Shown here piece by piece: positions 43,799-55,700 of a stretch of 64,000 nucleotides of DNA. Position 1 is the stretch's first letter. Every line of letters starts with the position of its first letter. Source of the DNA: CBDAQV01 sp965199335 (GTDB lineage: Bacteria; Pseudomonadota; Alphaproteobacteria; CALMVH01); the NCBI GenBank assembly GCA_965199335.1, contig CBDAQZ010000003.1, forward strand, positions 310,001 to 374,000, written 5' to 3'. Made by a program: the position numbers and the translations under genes. Below the pieces are notes generated by a model that ran no database searches, was not told the DNA's origin, and was given only the letters and a program-made list of their open reading frames with translations.

Positions 43799-46700
43799 CT
43801 ACGGTGCGTCCGGAAATCCGTGGATGACGAGGGAACCCGCGCAGGTTGCGGAGAGTGCACTATTTTTAAGGCACACAACCTTGTCATTCTGCCTGTCATC
43901 GCCTGTTTCGAGCAGATTCACGAGAACATTCTCAAAACCTGACTGTGTGTAGGGTGAGGAAGGTTCATGCTCGCCTTGCGGCGTCACCGAGGTTGCGATT
44001 TGGTTTGATACCACGAGGCTGAGGATCGAGCTGTTAGTCCCTTGAGGCAACGTCGTTGTTAAGGGCTGGTTGCGGTCTGGGGTGACGGTGATCGTGCCGG
44101 GTACGTAGGAGATATTATAGTTGTTGGCCATTGCGCCATAGGCGGTGAGGTTGTACCGGCCAACGACTGAGCTGCCCTGATCGCCCGCCAGATAGGCAAG
44201 GCCGGTGACCACGCCCGGCGTGTCGCCATTGACAAGGCCAGTATAGGTAGCGCCGAACGCCGGATCGGGCTGGCTTTGCGTGCGTGTGACATCGCCTGCC
44301 GTGATCGTCAGCGGTGCCGGTGTGATGGTCAGCGCGCCCGGCATGTAGACGATGACGTAATCGTTAGCGACCGCGTTCGATGCAATGATCTGGTACTGGC
44401 CGACATTCGATCCCGTAGTCGCCGTCGTCGTGTAGCTGATGCCAGTTACTGTATCGCCGGTCTGCAGCCCCTGGTAGCTTGAGGTAAAGGTCGGGTTGGC
44501 CGAACCATATGTCTTCGAAGTATCGACCGGTGTGATGGTCAAGTTTGACTTGCCGACGGTCAGCGTGCCGGTGGCATAGCTGATGTTGTAGTTCGAGTTG
44601 GTGCCGCCTGCCGCCGTGATCGTCCAGGTGGTGCCGGCATTGGCATTGGCGGGATCGTTGGCGGTAATAGCAAGGTTGGTGATGACGCTCGCGCTCTGGC
44701 CCAATACCAAACCGGTGAAGGCCGCCGTAAAGGTCGGGTCTGGGGAGTTGTAAAGCCGGCCGGCATCGTTGGCGGTGATGGTAAGGTCTGCCTTGTTCAC
44801 AACATAGGTGCCGGCGGCGTCGACCACGGTGTAGTTGACAGCGCTGCCACCCGTCGCGGTCACGCTGTAGCTGCCGACATTGCTAGCGCTGTTTGCCGGC
44901 GTGCTGTACCCCATGCCACCGATCACACCGGAAGCATCACCGTTGACCAGGCCACTATAAGCGTAGGAAACACCGACATTGGTGCCGCCATAGGTCTGGC
45001 TGCCATTGGCCGTCACGGTCACGGTTGCCGGCGTGATGGTGAGGTTGTTGTCAACGTAAGCGATCGTGTAGTTGCTGCCGGCCGACAGAGTGTTCTGGCC
45101 GATGGCGTAGCTGCCGACGTTCTCGCCTGCCGTGCGGTTCAGCGCGCCGGTAAAAACGCCCGTGCCGTCGCTATACTGGTAACCGGTCGCGGTATAGGTC
45201 AGCGTCGGGTCGCTACTGCCGTATGTCTTGCTTTCGGCAGTTGCCGATACCGTCAGCGTTGCCGGGGTCACCGTCAGGCTATTGCCGGTGTAGACGATGG
45301 TGTAGTTGCTACCAGCAGACAGCGTGTTCTGGCCGATGGCGTGGCTGCCAACGTTCTGCCCGGCAGCGCGGCTGAGCGCGCCCGTCAGGATGCTACTGCC
45401 GTCGCTGTACTGGTAACCAGTAGCAGTGTAGGCCAGCGTTGGATCTGATGCACCGTACGTCTTGCTTTCGGCGGTGGCAGACACCGTCAGCGTTGCCGGC
45501 GTGATCGTCAGGTTGTTGCCGGTATACGAGATGACATAGTTAGACCCGGCGGACAGAGTGTTCTGGCCAATGGCATAGCTGCCCACGTTTTCGCCAGCCG
45601 CACGGCTCAGCGCGCCGGTGAAGATGCCTGCCCCATCGCCGTTCTGGTAGCCGGATGCGGTATAGGCCAGCGTTGGATCCGAGGCGCCGTAAGTCTTGCT
45701 TTCAGCGGTCGCGGTTACCACCAGCGCAACGGTACCGATAGTCAGGTTGTTGCCGACATAGGTAATGGTATAGTTGCTGCCGGCCGATAATGTGTTCTGG
45801 CCAATGGCATAAGTGCCAACATTCTCACCCGCAGCGCGGCTGAGCGCGCCGGTGAAAATGCCTGCGCCATCGCTGTACTGATAACCCGTAGCCGTATAGG
45901 CCAGCGTTGGATCGGCAGCGCCGTAGCTCTTGCTCTCGGCAGTGGCGGTAACGGTCAGGGCAGCCTTGTTGATGACCTCGTTAGCGCTGACATAGGTCAG
46001 CGTGTAGTCCAGCGCCGCATAGGGTGAAGTCAGCGCCACCGAGCCCTGCCCGATAGCGTAGGTGCCAGCGGCAGTACTGCCAGCAGATAGGCTGCCTGAC
46101 AGGATTGAGCTGTAGGTGTCACCGCTTTCCAGCGTTCCCGAGCTGCTATAGGTCAGCGCGCCAACTGCCGTGCCGTAGGTGGTGGTCGCTGATCCGGCGG
46201 TGACGGTGATCGATTGCTGGCCCGGCGTGCTGGAGCCGCCGTTGTTCAGGTCGGAACCGATCTGGTTGCCACCATGGATGTAGGTGCTGCCTGCGCCCGC
46301 AGTCACGCCGCCGGTGCCGCTATCGCTCGCCACCGTGCCGCTGGTGTAGTTGAAGCCGGCAAGGCCACCGACCGCAAAGCTGCCGGTGCCAACCGAGACG
46401 TTGCCGCTGAACGTGCTGGCTGTCAGGTTTCCACTATTATAGCCGACGATGCCACCGATTGCCGTGCTGGAAGCGCCGCCGGTGACGCTGTTTATCGCAG
46501 CCATGCCGGTCACCACCCCGGCGTTGTAGCCGACGAGGCCGCCCACGGCGCTGGCACCACTGACCGCCTCGTTCGACGTGCCGCCGCTGATCGTGCTTCC
46601 GGTATCGTTATAACCGACCAGCCCGCCAACCGACGTGCCGCCGGGGGTAGACAGCACCGCCGTACCTAGCACCGTGCCACCGCTGATGCTGGAGGTTACC

Positions 46701-49700
46701 GATACGGCAGTTCCATAGCCGCTGTAACCGACAAGCCCTCCAACTTGGCTGCTGTTGCTGCCGACGCTGACAGCGCCGGATACCGTGCCGCCGCTGACCG
46801 TGCCGCGGTTGTTGTAGCCAATCAGTCCGCCGATTCCGGTATTGGCCGAACCGGCGTTGATCGTGCCGCTGAAGGTGCCGGCAGTAAGGCTTTGCCCGAT
46901 CCCCTGGAGGCCGATCAGTCCGCCGATCTGCTGGCTGCCAGAACCCGCGTTGATCGTGCCGGATACGGCAGGCGAGGTGGTTGTCGTGCCGGAGACATAG
47001 CTGGTAACGGCCCCCTGATTGAGGCCGATCAGGCCACCAATGACGGTTGATCCGCTGCCTACAATAACGATACCAGAGAACGTACCGCCGACTACCGTCG
47101 CCGCGTCATTCCAGCCGACTAGCCCACCAATGGCGTTGCTGCCAGCAGCCCCCGAAACCGTACCGCTGGAGGTAACGGCGGTTATGTGCCCGAAAACATT
47201 TTGGCCAAGGATGCCGCCGATATTGTTCAGGCCCGACACCGTGCCGGAGAAGCTGGAGGCGGTTACGGTTCCGCTGTTCGAACCAGCGATTCCGCCGATA
47301 TAATTTCCGCCGCCTGCCAGGATAGAATCGGAAGCACTGCCGCCAATAATAGATCCGCTGTTCGTGCCGACTAGGCCACCCAGATCATAGGCGAAGGTTC
47401 CACCGCTTACGATACCGCCGTTCACAACATCGTTGCTCAAAGTGCCCGAATTGTAACCGGCAATACCCCCAAGCGCGCCCGAGAAAGCCGCACCGGTCAC
47501 GTTATTTGCCGCCGTGATACCGCTGACCACGCCGGCATTGACGCCTACTACGCCGCCGATCTGGCTGACGCCGCTCACCGCCTCGTTCGCCGTGCCGCCG
47601 CTTACAGTCGAGCCATAGTCGTTATAGCCCACCAGACCGCCGATCGCCGTGCCGCCGGGCGTCGAAAGCACTGCCGTACCCACCACCGTGCCACCGCTGA
47701 TCGTGGAAGTGACCGACGTGCCGGTGCCGTAGCCACTGTAACCAACGAGTCCGCCCACTTGCTGGCTGTTGCTGCCCACTGAAACCGAGCCCGATAGAGT
47801 ACCACCGCTGACCGTGCCGCCGTAGTTCCACCCGGCCAACCCGCCAACCATGCTGGTAGCCGAACCGGCATTGACCGTACCGCTGAAAACGCCTGACGAT
47901 ATCGTACCCAAGTTCCAGCCAACCAGCCCACCGATGACGCTGACGCCGCTTGCCGAGGATATCGCGCCGGATGCGGTTATCCCGGCGATCGACGCACCGC
48001 TATCGATAACACCTACGACAAGGCCATCATATCCAAAGTTACCTGCATTCACCAAAACCGTTCCCGATGCCGTGCCGCCGGAAATTACCGCACCCGCCTG
48101 TTCCTCTCCAACCAGTCCACCGTCGTTATAACCGCCCGTTACAAAGGTTGCTGTGCCGGAGAACACGTCGTTCTGCACCGTGCCATTGCTGAAGCCGACG
48201 ATGCCGCCGCTCTGCATAGTGCCGGTAAGGGAACCGCTGAAGGTAGAATTGACGATCGTGCCGCCGTTATAGACAAACCCGGCAATGCCGCCTGCGAATT
48301 GTGTCCCGGATGCCGTGTTTGTCGCAGTTATGCCGGTCACAACGCCGCTGTCGTAACCGACCACGCCGCCGACATAAGTTGCACCGCTCACCGCCTCGTT
48401 TGCAGTGCCGCCGCTGATCGTGCTGCCGTAATCATTGTAACCGACCAGGCCGCCAATCGCCGTGCCGTTCGGCGTCGAAAGAGCCGCTGTGCCAAGTACC
48501 GTACCGCCGGTTATCAGGCTAGCAGCGCCGCTGGCATAACCAACAAGCCCACCGACATCCTGCGCGTTGCTGCCGGCGCTGACCGTGCCTGACACCGTCC
48601 CGCCGCTGATCCTGCCAGTGTTGCTGCCTACCAGCCCACCGATAATTGTCGAGCCGCTGCTGGCCGTGATATTTCCACTGAACAGGCCGTTCGAAACCGT
48701 GCTGGTATTGCCACCAGCAAGCCCACCGACATTTCCAGAACCACTGCCAGCGACAGTAATCGAAACTGCAGCAGTGCCGCCAGCAATGGTGCCAGCGTTA
48801 ACGCCTACCAGCCCACCTGTGTAATTGCCGCCGGCCGATGAAATCGTCCCATAGGCGTTGACTCCATTTAAGTAGCCGACGTTGTCGCCAATCACGCCAC
48901 CGATATTATTGTAGCTGTAGTAATACAGTCCAAAATTATCGGTGACGCTGCCGCCGGTAACTGTGCCGGTATTGTAGCCAACCAAACCACCTAGATTGAC
49001 GGCGTTGTTTTGCGCCTGAACGTAGATATTCGCGGTCGATGATATGATGCTGCCCGACACATTGCCGCCGATCAGACCACCTATGTTATTGACACCAGTT
49101 CCGGCTGCTACACCGTTGCCGCCCGTCACCAAATCATTGTTGATTGTGCCGGAGTTAAGGCCAACCAATCCACCGACGCTGGTTGCATTGTTTCCGACCG
49201 ATACCGACAGGGAACTGAGAGTCAGATTGCGAATTGTGCCGCTGTTGTTGTTGAAAAATCCGACATCGATCGCGCCTGAAACCGTATTGGTCACGCTGGC
49301 GCCGGCGATCGAATAAGTCCCAATGCCGCCATTACCATCGAACAGGCCGCTGAACGCCGTGACGCTGCTGCCGATGCCGGCAAACGCACCAACCGCCGTG
49401 ATATTTTTGCCCAGCGCATAAGTGCCATCAAGGTTGGTGCTGACATTGCCAAGGTCGCTCACGCTGTTGACCAGCATGTACTCGGTAGCGCCGCTGCCTG
49501 CGGTGATGTTGGCGAAGGTGGTGGGCGCGGCGTAGGAGGTCGGGTCGTAGTAGATCGCCACCGATCCTGCGGCGCTGATGCTGCCGGTGATCGTGCTGTG
49601 GCTGGCATTGTCCGCGCCGGCGCTATCGGCGCGCAGCAGCACGTTGCCGCCCGATACCAGCGCGCCGGTAACCGAAATGCCGCTGGTGCCGGTAACCGAT

Positions 49701-52700
49701 ACTGCGCCGGTGGCCGTGGTGGCTGAGATGTTCAGGGCGCTGCTGTCGACCAGGCTGATCGATCCAGTATTGCCGTTCAGCGTCGCGATCGCGTTGCCGG
49801 CATTGCCCAGTGTCCAGGTCTGTCCCGTGCCATTGAGAACCACAGTGCCGGCGGTTAGAGCGCCACTTTGCGTAACCGCCCCTGTGGCGCTTAAAGTTGC
49901 AATACCGGTAACGGTCAGAGTGCCAAGGTTCAGGGCCGCGTTATCGACGAAGTTCAGCGAGCCTGTGCTGCCGGTCAGCGTGCCGACATTGTTGCTGGCA
50001 TTCGTCAGCGCAAAGCTGCCGCCCGCGCCTTGCACGTTCAGCGTGCCCGCCGTGATCGCCGTAGTTTGCGTACCGGTGCTTGTGGTATTCAGCGTCACCG
50101 TGCCAGTGGTACTGATCGCCTTGTCGATGGTGATCGTCGCAGCCCCGCCGACCACGTTGTAATTGATCCCGCTGTTGAAGAGGATCGTGCTGCCACTAAT
50201 ACTATAGAGTATATTGCTATTGGTCAGGCCGCCGATCGCGGTCGACAGCCACGAGCTGTAAAGTGCCGCGCCCGCATCGCTGGTCTCGTTAACCGCGCCA
50301 GTGGTGATGTTGACGCCGGTCTCTGTTGTGCCGCTTGCCTGGCGTACCGCGTTGCCGGACAGGCCGTTGGTCAGATAGGTCTCGATATCCTGCCCGGACG
50401 AAAACGAATCAGATGCGACCTGCAGGCTGTAAGTGCCGTCCGCAGCGATGATCCCGGTGCCAGCCAGCGCCGTGCCGTTGACCAGTGCGCTTACCGTGCC
50501 GCCCACGACGCCGCTGCCGACCACGGTGCCCGAGATGATTTCGTAGGCAACCGGCGGCGTATAGGGTGCCGCGATCCCGCTAAGGTAGGGATAGCTGCCG
50601 CTTGTAACGCCCCAGACCGCTGTGCTGAAGCCGGTGGGAAGGGTGCCAGTCAGCTGTGCAGTGGTCTCGCCGGTGCCGGCGGCGCTGGTCGCCTGGCCCG
50701 ATGCCTGCGTGTCCCAATAGGCGTAGGTCACCGTGCCGGTGCCGGCCCCGATCAGCCCGCCGATACTGGCGCTGCCTGCACCTGCGGTAACAGATCCAGC
50801 GCTATAAACCTGGCTTACCACGCTGCTGTTGGTGCCGATCAGGCCGCCGACGTAGTTATTGGCGCTGCCGGCGACCACCGATCCCAGCGCGTAGGATTGC
50901 GAAACTGTGCCGGCGTTCCCGCCTATCAGCCCGCCGATATAGCTGGAACCGGATCCTGCCGAAACGCCGCCGGTCGCTACGCTCTTGAGCACCTTGCCTG
51001 TTGCGGCGTTCCTGCCCACCAACCCGCCGACATAATTGCTGAGCGCACTGCCGGTTACCGAATTGGTGGCTGAAACGCCGCTGATCACCCCGGCGTTGTA
51101 TCCGACATAACCGCCAACATTGCTGGTTCCGCTGACGGCTTCCAGCGCGGTGCCGCTATTGATTGTCGACCCCGTGTCGTTATAGCCGACTAGGCCGCCG
51201 ACATAAGTGCCGCCGGGGTCTGAGATAGAAGCCGTGCCCGTTACCACACCGCTGGAAATCACTGCGCCGGTGCCGGAAGAATAACCGACCAACCCACCGA
51301 TCTCCCGGCTGTTGGTGCCTGCAGAAATCGTACCGGACATCGTGCCGCTGACGGTACCCCCGATGTTGAGGCCGTTAATTCCCCCAATGGCAAAGCTGGC
51401 ACTGCCAACGGTGATCGCGCCGCTGACGATTACCCCGGTTCCAATCAAGCTGTTATTTACACCAACTCCGCCACCAACCGACGCCGCAGTCAAGCCTGCC
51501 AGAACCGTTCCGGACATCACATCGGCGCCAACCGAACCGCTTGCATTGTTGCCAACCAGCCCACCAATAGCCTGCGTGTTGTTACCTACGGTTACGGTGC
51601 CGCTGAACGTATCATTATTGATGTAGCCGCTGCCGGATGCATAATTGTAACCGGCAATACCGCCTACTGCCGATGAGCTGTTCCCGGCCAGTACCGTGCC
51701 CGTAGCTGTGGAATAGTTCACAACCCCGCCGTTCGAGCCAGCTATGCCGCCGACATATGAACTACTGGTGCCGGCGCTGACATATCCTGACCAGGTTGCC
51801 GTGCTTACCGTTCCGGCATTAAAACCAGCAATGCCGCCAAGATATGAAATGCTGGCACCGCCCTGCACTGTTCCGGCAGCACTTACCGAACTGATGAGGC
51901 CTGCATTCCATCCCGCTATACCTCCGGTCTCGGTGGAACCCGAAACCGTACCGCCAGTTCTGTAAGCATTGGAGACCGTATTTACGTTGTATCCCACCAC
52001 GCCGCCAATTCCCGTGCCGGAACCCGTCACATTGTTTGCAACTGTGACACCTGAAATTGAGCCGACATTTTTACCTGCTATACCGCCAATATAATTTGTG
52101 CCGCTCAACGGCGCGTTCGCGGTGCCGCCGCTGATAATACTGTTGGCATCGTTGTAACCAACCAAGCCGCCGATCGCCGTGCCGCCCGGTGTTGAAAAAC
52201 TGGCTGTGGCCAGCACCGTGCCGCCAATGATGTTAGAAGCGACTGGCGTATTTGTTAAATAACCGCTGTAACCGGCCAGCCCGCCGACGTCCTGGGCGTT
52301 GCTGCCGGCGCTGACCTTGCCTGATACCGTGCCGTCGCTGATTGTGCCGCCGTAGTTCCACCCTGCCAGACCGCCGACATAGTATGCCGCTGCACCGGCT
52401 GTTGTGCTGATACCTGCCAAGATCGTACCGCTGAACGTGCCGCCCGCGATGATGCCGGTACGATTATATCCAACCAGCCCGCCGGCAGAACTGCCACCAC
52501 TGGCCAGGGTCACGACGTTTGCTGCAACCCCGCCAAGGATTGTGCCAGCATTGATGCCCACTATGCCACCGATCGCCGATAGACCGCTGACAGTCTCCAG
52601 CGCCACACTGTCGGTGATTGTATTGGTGGTGCCGTTATAGCCGACCAGGCCACCAATCGCCGTGCCGCCAGTGGTGGATAGAACGGCCGAGGCAAGAACG

Positions 52701-55700
52701 GTCGATCCCGCAATCAAGAAGCCAGTGGCGTCATCTAGATAACCGGCCAAGCCCCCGATGTACGAGCTATTATTGCCGGCAACAATCGTACCATTAAAAC
52801 TGCTTGCAGTAATGGCACTGCCATAAATCTCATAACCCAACACGCCGCCGATCGCCGTGGATTGAGTGCCGACTGTGATGGAACCAAGCGCCGTGCTGCT
52901 GCTTACAAAACCGCCGTAAACATTCGAGCCGACAATCCCACCGGTATTTTGGCTGCCATCCGATCCGATTATGCGCGCAGTTGCAGCGAAGGTATCGTTG
53001 ATTAGATCGCCACTATTTATCCCCGCAATGCCGCCGAAAGAATAGGTGTTGCCGGGGGTCGTCAGGCTGCCGGTGAATGTACTGCCGATGATGGTGTCGT
53101 CATTGTTGCCCGCGATCCCGCCTACTTCGTTGCTGTAACCTGCGACGGTGCCGGAATACGCCGCATTGGCTACAGTGCCGTCGTTATAGCCAACCAGACC
53201 GCCTACGTTCGGGGCACCGGCGTAGGGGCCACCGACGGCCGTTATATTGTTGCTGGCCGTTACACCGCTTATAAGCCCTACGTTAACACCGACATAGCCT
53301 CCGACGAAGGAACCAGTGGAAACGATGGTGACTGTTTCGTTTGCGACGCCACCGCTGATCGTGCTGCCGGCGTCGTTATAGCCGACCAACCCGCCGATCG
53401 CCGTGCCGCCGGGGGCAGAAAGTATTGCGGTGCTGGCCACCAGCCCACCTGTGATCAGACTGGCAGTACCGGTAGCGTAACCGACCAAGCCGCCGACATC
53501 CTGCGTATTGGTACCTACGGTAATGCTGCCCGAAACCGTACCGATCGAGGTGCCGTTATTGGCGATGGTGCCACTGTTATAGCCCGCCAGTCCGCCGACA
53601 TAGGTGACAGCCGAGCTGAACGTGGTATCGGTTCCGGCCAGAACCGTTCCGGTAAAACCGCCGCCCAATATGGTGCCTGTGTTCTGGCCAACCAACCCGC
53701 CAATGCCCAGGCTACCACTGCCTGCCGTCACGTTGTTGGTAGCCGTCAGGCCGATGATCACGCCGCCGTTATAACCAACCAGCGCCCCGACGGCAGTGTT
53801 ATATTGACCAGGATTTATCCCTACCGTCGCTGAAACGATCCCGCCGCTGATCGTGCTACCGACATCGTTGCCGCCTACCAGTCCTCCAACATTATATGTT
53901 TCGGAGCCGACAGAGATAGTACCGGACACGATGCCGCCGGTAATTGTGCTGAAAGTAGAGGTGGCAAAGCCAACCAGGCCGCCGATATTATTGCTTTGTG
54001 TGCCAACTGAAATCAGGCCGCTGAACGTGCCGCTTACTAGTGGGCCCTGATTTAGACCCACCAGTCCGCCGATTTCCTGCGCTGCCTGTCCTGGCGATAG
54101 AGTCCCGGAAACCACGTTGGCGCCGGTGATGATCGCGTTTGAATACAAAGCGCTGTTAATGCCGGCGATCCCACCCCAGACACTATTGTAAATCGAGCCA
54201 ACCACCGCGCCGGTAAAACTGACGGAGGAAATCGTACCCGTATTCTGGCCTACGATACCGCCCAAGCCATATGTGAGAGGCGCGGTGATGGTCCCTGAAT
54301 AGGTAGAGTTGGCTACAAGGGGGCCACCGGCCCCCGCCAGGCCCCCGACTATTTCGGCGTTTGTGCCCACACTGATGGGGCCCGAAGCATATGAATTCAA
54401 TATTGTGCCGCCATAGGCGTCGTTGCCAACTATATCGCCGATATTGGTGGAAGCTGTGGCCGCAAAGACGGATGCGGCGCTGGATACTGCGCTCACCAAA
54501 CCCAGGCTGTAACCGACAATTCCCCCTACATTTTGTGAGCCACTGGTGCCAGTCACATTGGCGGTTACCGTGACGTTGCTGACGGTACCGGTATTGTTGC
54601 CAACCAGTTCGCCGATATTGGACAAACCGGTGACATTTCCCGATGTGACCGTCACATTTCGGATCTTGCCCGAGCTGTTGTTGAACAGACCGACATCCGT
54701 TGTACCGCTGATGTTTGCGCCGGCGATGGTGTACGTGCTGCCAATGCCGCCATTGCCGTCGAATATGCCGCTGAAAGCCGTCGCACTACTGCCGATGCCG
54801 GCAAACGTTCCGATAGCGGTAATGCTGTTACCGAGCGCGTAGGTGCCGGTCAGGTTGTTGTTGACGTTAGTGAGGTTGGTTTTAGTATTGACCAGCATAT
54901 AGGCAGTGGCGCCGCTGGCGGCTGTGAGCCCGGTATAAGTGGCAGGCGTCGTATAGCCGCCGGAAGGATCGTAATAGATCGAGATCCCGCCGCCAGTGGA
55001 AATGGTCGAATTGTTGGTGACAGTGCCCTTGCCCGACCCTAGGGTTGCCGTGCCGACGCCTGTGTTATCGCCGCGCAAAACAATATTGCCCGTGCCGCTG
55101 TTCTGGATTGTGGACGCAACCACAACGCTGTTATACGCGCTGAGCGTCAGGCTGTTATTGCTGCTCCACGCAATAGCGCTGGCAACGCTGATATTGCCGC
55201 CCAGGCTGGCGGCAACGCTGACGGCGCTGCCATAGCTGCTGGTGCTGGAAGTAGCGCTGGTGGCTGCCGTGGTCTGCACGGTGACGTTGCTGCTGGCCAG
55301 CGCGGTATCGATTGCCGCCGCGCCGCTGGCATTGATCACCAACTCATAGGGATCGAGCAGCCAGTTGCCGGTGGTGCCGTGCGCGGCACTGGTATCGATC
55401 TTGGTCGGGTTGGCAATCAGCACGCTGCCGGATGTCTCGATGCTGCCGCCATTGCCGCCGGTGCTTCCGCCTTTGGCGCTGGCCGAACCTTCGAAGTCCA
55501 TCGTGCCGTTGGTGATCGCGGTGATGGTGCCGCCATTGCCGCTGCCTTTGGCATCGGCAATCAAGGCACCCTTCACCAGTACGTTGCCATCCCCGCCATC
55601 CAGGACGATGACGCCGCCCTCATTGTGAACGCCAGTCGCCTCGATCACGCCGCTCATGTTGATCGCGTTGCCGACGATGCCCTTGGCAGCGTTGGCGGTA

